This document shows positions 1 through 13,300 of a stretch of DNA of 64,000 nucleotides, one piece after another. A model generated the notes under the pieces. The model was not told the origin of the DNA and searched no databases. It worked only from the letters and a program-made list of their open reading frames with translations. Position 1 is the stretch's first letter. Every line of letters begins with the position of its first letter. This DNA is from Eopsaltria australis (lineage: Eukaryota > Chordata > Aves > Passeriformes > Petroicidae), in contig JAVTVJ010000001.1 in assembly GCA_034509425.1 (NCBI GenBank), forward strand, positions 10,745,501 to 10,809,500. Direction: 5' to 3'. The translations under genes were made by a program, and so were the position numbers.

Positions 1-3000
1 CCTGGTGTCATCATTTTGAGTTACAATGCAAAAGAATATAAGGAAGCCAAACTGAGACGTTATTTTTAAAGATTTTGGCACAAAAGGCTTGCCCAGGCCC
101 ACACAGGAGGTCATAGGCAGAAATAAACATAGTCATCTAAGAGGCAATGATCCAGGGTTTTGAAATCATGCAGAGAGAACTAGAGTAACGAACAGGACTT
201 ATACCTTTAGTAAAATGGAAATAGTAGCCAGGCTTATTTTCACAGCAGCCAGGCTTATTACTGTCATTGCCCGGGTAAAATCAGGCTTCAAAATTTGTAA
301 CTGAAACTCCTGAAGATTGCTCCATTTTACATTTTAAATTGCCTCTTTTTTATACTTTGGATAAAGTAATTTATTTCTAGAAAAACATAGAAACCTATTT
401 ACATTTTTTAAAATATTTAAATAACTAAGTATTAATGGAAGCAAATGTCCAAGGAAAGAAGACAATGCAGATACAGCTGAAATCAATAACATTATTCTAA
501 TATCTCCACCATTTGCAAAGCTTCAGAAAAAAAAGTAAGTTACAGTTGGAGAATAAATGCCATGGGCCTTCATCAATGATCTTTATACAGGTGATACTGA
601 AAGCAAAAGCACTGACATTATTGACATACAACCATATGGGAAATGACAGAAGCTATTGCAGAAACATATTTGTCAATGCAATATCTTCTGAGTTACACAG
701 ATGCAGTTGTGTGGCACACCCTGAGTAAAGAGCTCTGGAGTCTGGTAAATGGCAGGCAAATTTAGCAACAGGTTCTTGAGATGAGGGCAGAATCTCATGT
801 CAGAGTTCACTGAAGTTACAAAGCACATATTGACCATCTCATCTGCTGAAATGTATTTATCCATTTTCATACACAGCAGGCAAATTTACATTGCTGTTCA
901 CTCACATTTCTAAATGGGTATTTGTTTGCTGATTGCTGGTTTTTAAAGCAGATAGAAATTAATGTCATCTTTGCATAAAAAGCTCTAGATGTTTAGATCA
1001 AGATCTCCAAATGAATGTTTTGTCTAATCAAAATTTGTGCTACTTCTCTTAATCATTCATATATAGATGTGCTTGAACTGTTCTGGTTCGGGTAAGGTTT
1101 TTCTGTGACTTACACAGAATGGTTGGATCAGCTTTTAAACACAATAATTTAATTTGTTCCTGCAATTCATCTTATGTAGCCTTCAGATTTGTACAAAACA
1201 GCATGACTCAGGATAGATGAAATAATCACTGTGATGAAATACTAGGTGAGAGGAATGCAGCCTGATGCCCTGCAAATGAATTCTGCCAAGCAGCTAACAA
1301 ATCCCAACCAGTCCAAGTATCTTGCAATCTTAAATTTTCTGCCAAGACTAAAGAATGGGGAGATGTGTAGCCCTAAAATACAGTAGTCCCACCAGAGTAA
1401 CAGGCATTGCAGGGCCTTGGGACTGCGGCTTGTCACGTTTGCTCTCTTTAAACTTTTCTTGACCTCCCTCAATTTTTGTTTTACATGGCTTATCTCTAAC
1501 AGCAGCTTTTCTAATTGAAATGAGAATTAGTTTGGTTGTGATGTGGAGCTGCAGACCAGTGAAGAAAGAGTCAGAGATAAAAAAAGCATGTTAGCAAATG
1601 TTAACATGGAATTACGCAAATCCTAGAGGGAAGAAGAAGAAGCCATTTAACATGAACATCATATTCCCTGTTACAACCAATTCCAGAGGCTACAGCTTGC
1701 CATAACATTCCAAACCACCACCACCAGAATGAAACCACCAACTCTGGAAACTAGCAGAGCAGAAAAAAGGTGAGGAGAACATCCAGAAAAGGAGTGGAAA
1801 CTAGGAAGTGTATGTTAGTTTTAACCGTAATGTTATTAATACGGATTTTTTCTCTGTATAGACTTTCTTTTTCTGTGATAATTACATCTGCTCTAGTAAT
1901 GATTCTTGTATTAGACTGTTAAGATTCAGTTATACTAATTGTAAATTCTTGGGTTTATATATATATATGGTGTGTTTTCTCCTTGTCCATAAACAAGAAT
2001 TTGAGTGTAACTGTGATGTACCTGTACAGATGCTAACATAGAGATGTTTAAGTTGAGCTTTTTTGAAGGTTAGAAGGCATCTGCACTTAAGAGAAGATGG
2101 CATGCTGGTGCTTATACTGGACTGGAAATTGGTCTTACATGGTAGTTGTCATCCTTTCATTGATTTCCTTGACCTGTCTCTTCATATCTATGACAAAAAT
2201 CATCAATTTGCTGTGAAAAAATGGAAGAGAGGAAGGAAAAGAGCAAACTCATTGAAGAAGTCCAGTGGCAATTTTTGGAATTTGTGGAATTTGTGGAATA
2301 GGCAGAGGTCTACATCAAAAAACATTGTTTCTACATGCTTTCTTGGATAAATTTACAAATGATCACCAAAAAAGAACATGCTTGATATATGGATTTCTGA
2401 ATTCAACTGTTCTGACAAATTACTGCACCTCAAAATGAAAACAAAAAAGTCACAGGAGACCATGTGCAATTGAAAATAGGTGCAATTTCAGATTTTGTGG
2501 GGTTATTAAGAAAAGCACTTTAAAATTTTTTCCCCGACACCCAAGATAAATACAGCACCCAAAAACTCTACTTCTTTCATCTCCTTTTTTGTTGTTCATC
2601 CAGAGAACTCTTTGGGGTTTTTTGGTCATAAAATTTAATATTTGAGCTGATGAATGTGAAAAGTTTGGCATGTTATTCACAGTAGATTGAATAAACACAG
2701 GGATTTTCCAAGGGTGAGGTAGGGAGTGTGTACAGATCAGTAATCTTTTCCTCTTACAGTGGACAATCATCACTGTGCAACTGGATCAGAGCAAGGATGA
2801 CTCTCAGCTATGCAACCTACTGAGTTTATTCAGTGTTTTTAAGTTTAAGAAGAAATCTGAGTGATCACATAGGATTGTATGATCTCAGTAATTAAGGTTC
2901 ACACCAGGCCAGGCATTCTGAGATGAGCCGGTGCTATTAGCAGCTTTCATCTGCTTGTCTACTGTTTGTTTTACTGTATGCACAGATGCACAGATGAACA

Positions 3001-3690
3001 TTGCCTCAGGAAAAAGATCTGCAGAAACCCCTTCACTTGCAGATTTGTAGAATAAGCTATTTGGATCTCAGCACAAGTATTTTCTCTCAATGCACGCGCA
3101 TAATTTTCTCGTGAATGGGATTTATGTGTGCACATCAAAAGAGGAAAATCCCTAAGGGCTCAGTTTAAACCAACAATAGCAAAGAAATTCAGGAATCTCT
3201 CACCAGAGCATGCCCTGCTTTGCCTACTTTATATCACGCAGACTTTGAATGAAATCTGTGGCAGCCAGGCAAAACAGGACATGAACTGGCTTTATGGTTG
3301 TTCATTTTTAAAGGCTTAAAATTAAGCCTGTAAGAACTTACTGGCTTCCTAATGAGAGCACATCAGCCATGGGAGATGGTGTTGGTGATAGCTGGATGCA
3401 TGCAGGTGAAGGAACACTCACCCCCACCATAGGTGTGGGTGGCAGCACCGTGGGTGTACTCACAGCAGTAATTTGTTGGGGAAAAGGCTGTGCCATACGG
3501 AAGAGGTGCCGTGCAGGTGACAGTAGCACCGTGATGAGGCTAAGGCTGAGGTGAGGGTTCTTGGGCTTTAGACCATCTCAGTGCTATTCCTGAGCTGCAG
3601 AGGCCTGATGAGTAGGTCTGAACCAGAGGCTGGGTGGTGTGGGTCCCTCACTATGGGGGCTGGCTTCTCAGGATGCTGCTGGAGCAGGGG
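1..3690. other. Intergenic stretch upstream of ANKRD29, no gene seen
   Basis: I found no exon chain with matching splice sites, no RNA gene and no clear transposon here. Open frames are short (107 codons or less) and have no family features. Minor low-complexity patches are an AT dinucleotide run near 1957-1968 and three copies of a TTTGTGGAA-like unit near 2275-2300. In mammals LAMA3 lies head-to-head with ANKRD29 on this side, so this stretch could hold its distal regulatory DNA. That is inference from synteny only. Confidence 0.6.
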
Positions 3691-3696
3691 CCCATT

Positions 3697-3785
3697 TTAA
3701 ATAATACTAATACTACTACTACTAACAACAGCAACAATAGAACAATAACAATTATAAGCAACAAAAATAACAATAAAATAATATT
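3697..3785. repeat. Imperfect AAT/AAC/ACT-rich trinucleotide tract
   Basis: A degenerate run of ACT, AAC, AAT and ATA units on the plus strand. It ends about 70 bases before a pure AAT array and is probably the decayed flank of the same simple repeat. Confidence 0.6.
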
Positions 3786-3857
3786 TTCTGTAATTATACA
3801 AAATTGTATGCCGATATAATTAGTATATGTTCGAATGCAATTAATTCTATTCGGCTA

Positions 3858-3902
<45 letters not shown>
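3858..3902. repeat. (AAT)15 microsatellite
   Basis: Fifteen uninterrupted AAT triplets, read directly from the sequence. The array ends about 195 bases before the ANKRD29 start codon and about 60 bases before the CpG-rich promoter begins. Length polymorphism is likely for such a pure array. Confidence 0.95.
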
Positions 3903-3961
3903 CCCAAATACTCCCTTCCCGCCCCAAAAGGAACATCTAAAGAGCAGTAGTAGCCAGAACC

Positions 3962-4350
3962 CCATGAGCACAAAGTGCTGCGGGAGGGAGGCGCCGGCCC
4001 CGCGCCGCGCCCCGCCCCGGCCCCGCGCAGCCCCGGGCGCGGAGCGGTGCGGACCGAGCTGCGCGGGCGGGCGCGGAGCGGAGGCGGAGCGCTGCGATGT
4101 GCAGGATGTCGTTCAAGGTGAGCCGGGCGCCTCAGGGGGAGAGGGGCGGGGGGGATGCGCGTTTGGGTTCCCGCTTTGCGCTTGTCATGCCGGCAGCCCG
4201 TGGAGTGCCCTGTCGTGTCCGTGGATTTGGGGATTGATTTATTTGATTTTATTTTTTTACGAAAAACGAGGGTAGTGTAGGGCGGAAGGAAAGAAAACAG
4301 CAGCGTCCTTCCCGGGCTTTGGGGTGCCCCGGGAGCGCTGCGGTGGCAGC
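3962..4350 (+). promoter_or_regulatory. ANKRD29: CpG-island promoter and 5' UTR of ANKRD29
   Basis: Base composition switches abruptly from AT-rich to very GC- and CpG-rich around 3965 and fades by about 4350. The first coding exon lies inside. Sp1-type GC boxes (CGCCCCGCCCCGG) occur around 4008-4022, and I see no TATA box. The exact transcription start cannot be read from the sequence. The island probably covers the core promoter, the 5' UTR and the start of intron 1. Confidence 0.75.
4097..4117 (+). CDS. ANKRD29: ANKRD29 coding exon 1 (residues 1-7)
   Basis: Seven codons (MCRMSFK) followed by the donor GTGAGC. It is too short to show as an open frame but is fixed by the known family N-terminus and by in-frame joining to exon 2. 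The start context is GCTGCG-ATG-T, with an alternative ATG three codons downstream. Confidence 0.9.
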
Positions 4351-7300
4351 TGATGGAGCGGGCGCTTTTCACAGCTGACAGCCCCGAAAGGGTGCTTGGC
4401 TTGTGTTACATAAACTGCGAGCCTCCGTGGAGCTCTACGCTGGCTCTAGGGTGGCCGGGCTCCCTGCTGTGGGTTTTGGTGCAGTCAGGAGCCTCCTCCT
4501 CACTTTTCCGACCATCTCTGCTGGTGCTGGTTGTGTAATAGTTAGGAGGCAGTCTTTATCCGTGCTCTTCCTTTCAGGCTGTGGTGGCCACTGAAGCCAG
4601 ACTGGTTCGTTCCCTTTGCCAGCTGTGATTCCTGTCACTTTTTGTACTTCTTCCATCCAAACCCATGCCAGAGCAGTCATTTTAAAAGATTGCCTGAAAG
4701 AAGTTTTTTAATCTAAGGACAGGATTAATAAGATTATTTGGCAAAGAGGGAATCAAGCAGCAATTTACTAATGATGGATGTTAACAGATAATATTTATGA
4801 TGGATGTACATCTTCTCTGTTATGCACTTTCTGGATCCTGTGCTTGTCCTTCTCTTATTGATCAGCAGCTCAGTGCCAGTCCTTTGCCATATTGCTTGTG
4901 CTGCATTACTTGATTTGATGGATTATTCCCTGTACTCGCCTCACTCCTGTCAGGGCATATCCCCCCTGGAATGCTGGTGCTTCAGTGGCACCGTGTCAGT
5001 TCAATGGTGGTGCTGCAGGTGGTTTCCCCCTGCAGTTAAAGGCCTCCTGTGGCAGGCAGCAGAGAACCTTTGCTCCAGGTGCAGCTCAGTCTTACACTTG
5101 GTGGTGAAATCACAGAATGCCTTGGGTTGGAAGGGACCTTTAAGATCATCATGTTCCTGCCCCCTGCCAAAATCAGGGACACCTTCTACTAGACCAGGTT
5201 GCTCAAAGCCCCATTCAGCCTGGCCATGGACACTTCTACGGATGGGGCATCCACAGCTTCTGTGGGCAACCTGTTCCAGTGCCTCACCACCCCCACAGTA
5301 AAGAATGTTTCCCTAACATCCACTCTAAACCTACCCTGTTTCAGTTTAAAGCCATTTGTCCTTGTCCTATCACGACATGCCCTTGTATAAAGTCCCTCTC
5401 CATCTCTCTCGAGGGTCCCGTTTAGGTACTGGAAGGCTGCTCTAAGGTCTCCTCAGAGCCTTCTCTTCTCCAGGCTGAACAACCTCAAGTTTCTCAGCCC
5501 ATCTTCATAGGAGAGGTGCTCCAGCTCTTTGATCATCTTCATGGCCCTGTTCCAGATTTGCTCCAGCAGGTCCACATTCTTACATTGGGGGTTCTAGAGC
5601 TGAACATAGTACCCCAGGTGTACCAGAGCAGAATTGAGGGAGATACTCACTTTTCTCAACATGCCAGTTACGATTCTTTTGATGTAGCCCAGGATACAAT
5701 TGACTTTCTGGACTGCAGTCTCTGTGGTCATCCTCTTTTTGGTCCTGCATTGGACTCACACCTCATTTCTTTTTCTTCATGGTCTTTCTGTCCCTCCATT
5801 CTGTCTCTGTGAGTTTTTTCCACCTTCATTACTCACAAGCATCCACCCTAACAGCCCCATGTTCACCAGCTGGTGATGCTGGTGATGCTTCTTGCGTTCT
5901 TATCCTTCATCAGCCTCCTTGTTTATTTAACTTGTTCTTCAGGTCTTACTTTCTATTCCGTCCCTATCAGCTCCTTTTCTGTGCCCTATTTCTCATGTTG
6001 TAGTCCCTCAAGTATTCCTGTTCAAAGTAGTTCACTGCTTTCCCCTTCCTCTGAAGAACTGCAACCCATGCCTCCCTCTCTCTGTTTTCTCTCCCCTTTC
6101 TGTGAATTTTTGTTTGGCATTTTCCTTTTCTCTCAGGAGATCGTGAACTTAACTTGGATCCTTATTATCTGTGTATGCCACTGGCTATTCACATTTTCCA
6201 TCTTATTATCCTACTTACCCATGGCATAGCATTTATCTTTATTTCTCATACAAACATCCTCTCTTCTACCACATTTTCCCTGACTAAACAACATTTATGT
6301 ATTGAATAACCTTCCTTTTTATCAGGATCCTCCCTGTAGGATATAGTGCTATATATTAAAGAGCTCTTTGCTCTTCAGTTGCACTAACCTTTTCCATCAT
6401 TCTTGATCCTGATTTCCAGTTCTTAAAGCCTTTTACTCAAATCCTCCCTCCCATTAGGACTGGTTTGGAAACTAAGAAAGAAGAAGGAATTTATTTCAAC
6501 AAGCCAGTGGGCAGACTAGCATTCTCTTTCTCCTTTCTTTTTTTTTCTATCTATTGCCTCCTTTCTTTCATCTGCAAGATCCCTGTTTAAGAACTGTACT
6601 CTTCCTCCTCAGCCATCACCCCACTGTCACCTGCCCTTTCTCTGCAGACAGCAAGCCAAAGGAAGGGCAGGGAGCAGGAGCTGGTGGTCACAGCATTTAA
6701 ATTCTACTTTTCCCCTCAATATTCCTAAAATGGCACAGATACATGAACACAATTCATTTTTTTTTCCCTGTATCCCTGCAGAGAACTGGTTTTGTCAGAT
6801 TTATAATATATATTTTCCTCTAAGTCTTTTTTGAATAAGTGTTTTTTCTAATGCCAATACAGCATTAATATAATGCCAACTTTTCATCTTTGGGCTTTCA
6901 TAAAATCATACAAACAATCAAAATTTATAGCACAGCCAGATTTTAAAATAAAACTTTAGAGAACTTGATGAAGTGAAGGAAATTTTATCCTGAAAGTTGC
7001 TGATGCTGAAACAAGTGACATAATGAAACAAGCAATTTTCATGAAATCTCTTAGCTAATCATTTTCAAATTTTTATCACATTCTGCTCCCAGACTGTCAG
7101 TGCTAAGAACCAGTTGTTTACTTTGTGGATGCTTTGGGAGCAGACTAGCTTTATGATAAGAATTACATGAAAATTTTGTCCAATTAATCTCTTGAAATTC
7201 AACATTACCTCTCCCTAAGAAGTATCTGATGAGACAAGACTGAGTTCATAACTGGACAAGAGCAGTCACATCCTGCAGTTAAAAACACATTTATTGCTCG

Positions 7301-10300
7301 AAAATAATTCAATTAATTGGATTATTAACCCCAAAGTGCTGTCTTACATTTTGCCTACCAGTGATGTCAGTACTGCTGATGAAAATGAAGAACACAGGGA
7401 TACAGATCCAGAGATATGAACTGCCACATGGTACACAGTGAGGCTGTTCTTGTAAGATGCCCAGATCATCTGAATGATTGTGCATTTTCATTCACCTTAA
7501 CAGGTAAAATAGCTTAGATGAGCATCTGATTTTTTAATCTAATCACTGGATGGTTGATGGTCTGACTGTGCCGTATACTCTACTTTTATACAAGGAATCC
7601 CAAGCAACACAGGGACATAAGGGGAAGTAAAAGTGCTTAATAGCAGTCAGTACAAATGGGAAAAACTTAGTTTTGTGTCCTTGATGCACTGAAGAATTCT
7701 TCAATTCCTTGGGTCTGATCCAAAGTATGAGGACAACTTTGCTGGAGAGCTACTGTAGGACTTTCAGGGGAGAAAAAAGAGGTAGGAACTTATGACTCAT
7801 AAGGCCAAAGTCTTTGAATTTCTACTTCCAGTCCAGGGTGACACTGGACATTTATTTCTTTTTCTTCTTATATGAACAGGTGAAAGCAGGTAAGGAGTTC
7901 CTGAACATTGATTCCAGTTCCTACCTACCTGACCAGTGAAGGTAGTGGTGTATGGTCTGCCATAATAAAATTCAGTCTGCTACTGCGCCCTTGTAGTAAA
8001 AACTGGAGTGGATTAAATAAATCTTTCCCTTTATGGATGTATTTCCATACCTCTAAACTTTCTAAAACTTTAAGGGATAGATTAGGACAACAAAAGGTAA
8101 GGAAATTGATTTTCTATTCTGTAAGGTCTAAACATAATTCTTTTGCAATAGCTTTCCAGTGAATATTACAATAACACAGCCAATAAGACAATATTCTTAA
8201 CTGCAGCTTTATAAATAAGTATCTATCTCATAAATCAGAGCAGAAAGGGTAACATGCACCTCTATGTACTTAGGTCAATTGTTTGCTTTTACATAAAATG
8301 TTAGTGGTTCTAAGGGTAAAAATAGGAAGACACTACAGTGTTGCCAGCAAGGAGGGTATAAACTGATGTCTCTAATCAACATTATCTACACATTCTCCAG
8401 GGAAATGCAATAGCTGTGAAAAGAAGATCAGAATTTAGCTTATGTGCTTGCTAAAACTTTTAGACTCCTGGCCCTGTGTGTGCTGGTACAAGAAATATCG
8501 CTATCAATTTATAGGAAGTGACTTGTAAATTATCAAATGGTTGAAGCTTCTCTCATCTCAAACAGCTGCCAATTTTCCAACTTATTAATATTAAAAATGC
8601 AACCCATGGAAAAGTCTGAGTGTGACAGACCTGAGATAGATTCATGATTCTTGTGTCTGCTGGTTTCTACAAAGTTTATTATCTTCATGTCAGTGAAGGG
8701 ACCAATTTAAACTGTGCTGTATATGCGCATTTTAATTATAAACCATAAAACCATTGAGTCCTGAGTCCCTGCCACATTACATGTGCACATTGACATTTAG
8801 ACAAGGAGAAGTGCCTGTTTCATTCCTGAAGCTGAATGATTGACTTTTCCATCCACTCTGCACTCTCTTTGGGTTACCCCAAAGGCAGGGTTCTCTGGAA
8901 AGCAATGCCCCTGGGTATTTTTTACCCTATTTGGGTGTGACTATCAGTGAAGTGATGCTTTACTCTTCTGTTGGTGGTTTGGGGCCTTATTAAAATATCA
9001 GCAGCATGAGCCTGCTCTAGGATATGTATCATTGCCATCATGGTGTTTCCCCCCACACTTCACCCATGACAGTGCTTACCTGTCAAGGCAGAATATTGGC
9101 AGCTGTCTGCATTAGATAAAGAGGGCAGGAGCAAAGTCCATGTCTCTTTTTTCTGTCCTTTTCCTATGCTGGAGCAGTCATAATTCACTCCTACCACGGA
9201 GATACTGCACATGCCCACAGTCACAGGGTGTTAATTCCAGGCAGGAGGTAGAACAAGCAGTCTGGGAGTTGCATGAGCAATACTTTTCCTGTATCGGACT
9301 TTATGTGCAGAAAAGAAGGAGATGACAGAGAGCTAACCTGAAACCCAAGAGGATGTTCTGCAGCAGGACACATCAGCAGGATGCTTCAGCCTGACTGTGG
9401 CCAGCCCCACCACAGAAGCAGGCAATACAGGCATCACTGAGCATGTTGTTTTCTGTGATGTTTCCCTGTGGATCTGGCCTAGCATCATCATTTCTCATTA
9501 CAGAGAAATCTAAGAGACTGCCATGGACACAAGGAAGACTTGAAATAACATGAGGTGTCACAGGAAGACTGATCTCTTTAATTGCACAGAGAAATTACAT
9601 TAGTTTTCTTTCCATGCCCTGGGTTTGAAAGAACAGCACCCTAAGCTGAAACTTGCCTGGTTTGAGTGCAGGATGTGTTTGATGTGTATGCTTGCCCAAT
9701 GTATTTTCCAAAGTGATTTATTTCTGCTTTCTTTTTTTTTTTTTTTTTAATTTTTCTTTTCCTTTTTCCCACCAGAAAGAAACACCACTTGCCAATGCTG
9801 CATTTTGGGCTGCAAGAAAAGGAAACCTGGCTCTCCTCCAGCTGCTGCTGAACAGTGGGCGAGTAGATGTGGACTGCAAAGACAGCGTATGCACACCATG
9901 CACCTACAGCCACAGCACTCATTTTGCATCACTTTCCATAGCCCACCATGCAGAGGGTGTAGTAGGGATCTAACATGAAACATATGAAAGTCTTATGGCA
10001 CTTCAGGATGATTTAAAACCTTCTCCTGTCAGTAATCAAGCTTGAAATGTAAGATAAAATAGCGTGATGATTTACATCAGTGGCAAGAGGTTAAGAATTT
10101 GCCAGCACTCAAAAATGTGTCTTACACAGTTATTTGTGGTGCTGACATTAAAAACACAGATCCTAGCACCTCGGGCTTCTCTTTGCAAAGAAGTGTCATT
10201 GTAGTAATAGATCACAGTGAAGAAGTTGGCTCAAATGAGCCCAGGTAGCAATGATTCTGTCAGCCAGTAGACCTTCTCATAATTAGAAGAACTGCTGGCC

Positions 10301-13300
10301 TCCTAAATTCTTCCTTCACCGCCCAATCTCTGGACTGGGCACCAACATGAAGGCATAAATTTGCCAAGAATGGGAAGCTCAGACACATGATGTATTTAAT
10401 GGGAAATTCCTTACTGTAATTGACATGGGTTGAAATTAGTTTTGAGGTTAGAAATGACTGATAACAGAGATAATGAGTATGTCTTTCTATTCTGCCTACA
10501 ACACATGGTGAGAAACTTGATTGTGCTAAGCTGTGTCAAAGAGCAAGGGGAAAAGGAGGTCGAGAAGTTCCAGGTTTCCTTTGTTTGGCATTGGGACTGA
10601 CTGACACAGAGTCATGCTGGTGTTGGCAAGGATTAATGCCACTTCCAGCCTGAAGCATGAACTTGCCTCAGCTTCTCTCACTTTGAATACCTTCAAAGTG
10701 CAAGAGATATTCTGAGCCCATTGACTTTAACCCCTCTTTTCATTTTCATTTCATTTTTGCCCTGTAGGCAAGTATTTGTCCTACAGTACTTCTGGAGCTG
10801 GTGCTGTGACTGTCCTGACAAGGAGGGAAGGATGTTCAAATGGAGGCTTGTAGTAAACAGGACAGAGATCAGTGTGAAAAAATAAAATCACTACTGTTCA
10901 TTTTTTCTCAAAAGAAGGCTAACTTTGAGCAAGAACTTTCACACTGCACTGTATTAATAATTGTATCAGACATACACATTTTCTAGACTAAATTATTTTT
11001 GTACAATTAAGACTGCATGTTTCTTTTTTGTAATCTCACCCATTTCTCCTTTAAATTGAGCTGTTTTGTGTCAATGGTTTTGAAGGATGTGTTTCATCCT
11101 TATGCATGTGGTTTCTGCATATTGTCCATACCCTGCATACATACAAACCCTACTTCGTTCACTGGAAGTGACCTTATAATGTACTGAGAGAGTTGAACAC
11201 ATACTTCTGTACAGAAAGTTCTCTCTTATAATGTGAAGAGTCACTGAGTGAGTTTGCTCTCATTATTTGGATAGGGAATTACTGTTCAAATCACCCAGCC
11301 CCTTCTCCTGACTATGACTCAGAATTGTGACTCAGCTGAGTCATTCAGCTCCTGTGTCTGAGGTTATTCTTCTGGAAATGATGCAAAGAACTGTGGGATT
11401 CTCTGATTAAAAAGAGAAAAAAGCTGTTTAGAAACCAAACCCATTTTTATACTTGTTGCACTTATTTTGGTACAATAAGGTATCATAAGCTCCCTCCAGC
11501 TTTTTGGCAGAGATGCTGTCTTGTCCAGACAGCCTGATTCATTGCTGTAGGTGTCTGTTGAAGGTACTGACTTGTTTTTCCTTACTCCCAGCTTGGCACA
11601 ACAGCTCTGATGGTAGCATCTTACTATGGCCACATAGATTGTGTACGGGAATTGGTGTTGCAAGGAGCAGATATCAATCTGCAGAGAGAGGTAGGATTCA
11701 AACAGGGCTTGATTAAGTGACTGTTGGTTTTTTACAAATAATAAGAGTGTTGTCTGCTGCTTGTTGCCAATTGTTTCTTTGTCACTTGCTTTACAGTGTA
11801 TTTTTAACACATGTAACAGGCTGTGTTCTGAGGACATTAGGGAATCAGATATCTGGAGTTTATAACAGAATCAGATGCCAGAGGTACATTTCTAAAAACT
11901 CATCAAACATTTTCAGCACATCCGGTTGGTGAGGGTCAGTTACATCTGGGATGTAACTCCCAGGGTTATACCATTTATGTATTTGCAGTTTTATTTATTG
12001 GCACAACAATTTGCAGCTCTCCGGATGAGATAAATAACAAGGAGAAGACCTTTACCTTTTGATTTGCAGCCTGATCATTAACACTGAGTGGATGCCATTG
12101 CTAGACAGGGAGTATTTTTGACTCTGTGGGCTTTGGAGTTTCTGCCTTTTAGTCTGAGCCAACTCATTTCTAACAATCACATAGCTTTATCACCTGTACC
12201 CTTCCCTGCATCTCTGCTTGGCATTCAAGGCATGTCTTGCACCATGACATCAGCATGGAAGGGACATCAGCAACTGACTTTTTTGGGAAACTGCCTTTCA
12301 CTCATACTCTATGCAGAGGGTTGTGTGGATTGCAGTTGCTCTGGTCTGCGCGTTGGCTGCGCAAAGAGCAGAATTGCTCTGGTTTTAAGAGAAGAGCAGT
12401 TTAAGGAGGGTGTGCAGTTACATGGGATGGTGGCAGGTAGTGCAGGGCAGCAGTGTTCTTGTTGCTCCAACAGTACAAGCCAATGTTTCTTACTTTCCTT
12501 GGTTACCTGGAACCAGAGCATTAATCTCTTGCTGACATCTGAAAGTTACTGAGTCAGGGAATGCCATGGTTGATGATGTAGATGTCGTTGCACTTACTGG
12601 CCTAAACTTGCTCTAACCATGATTGTCAGTGTCTTTCAGTGGGGTCCTGTTCTAACAAAACATGTACTTAAATATGTCCCTTCCCTTAGGTAAACATTGC
12701 TTGGAAAGCAGGAACAGAAGGAAAAATTAGGAACAGTTTTATGGAGCTGCTCTTGATTATCACTCAGGAAATACTGATTCAACAAGCCAACAAAAAGAAA
12801 AACACTGAAAGCCTCCAAAACACTTTGTTGCAGAAAGGAAGCAAAACAGATGAAGTTTAAACTTTGAAGTGCAATGGCACTGTTCTGCAACTAAATGCAT
12901 GTACTCCAACCAGTGCTCTCGTGCTCTGAAGTTGTTGTGAAGCTTGAGGAAGTGAGAGTCCCATAAATGTGTCCAGGAGATGGGGCTCTGAAATGGTCTA
13001 AATGGGGCCATGTACTATTGTAAAGGCTTTGGGCACTGGAGTGAATTTCATGTGTAGCTCCCATTTCCTGTGCTTTTTACATGGGGTGAGAGAGCCCAAA
13101 GTCAGGAAAGCCTGCATTTTTCTTTTTCCCTTTCTTCCTTCATTCTTTCCCTTTCTTCTTCCTTCTGTCCAGCCATTAAAATCTTAGATGGTAATTTTTT
13201 TGTGCCCAATTTGCTCACATGTTAATGAAAGTATCTTCTACAACTTGTTTAAAATGCAGGGTTTCAGTTCTTCTTGGATTTTACTCAAATGTACGATGCT

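Larger units (their letters stand above)
4118..9775 (+). other. ANKRD29: ANKRD29 intron 1
   Basis: Begins GTGAGC and ends with a long pyrimidine tract and CCACCAG. It holds a minus-oriented CR1 fragment (5107 to about 5745), then a C/T-rich stretch to about 6640 that may be older degraded repeat. I see no other structured element in the remaining sequence. Confidence 0.75.

Noticed and set aside
3794..4372. 192-codon minus-strand frame over the ANKRD29 promoter
   Set aside because: It is produced by the AAT microsatellite (poly-Leu) and the CpG island (Pro/Arg/Ala). It is not a gene.
5516..6229. Several 74-118 codon plus-strand frames in ANKRD29 intron 1
   Set aside because: They lie in an antisense CR1 fragment and a pyrimidine-rich tract. 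The open frames reflect composition and are not in CR1 coding orientation.
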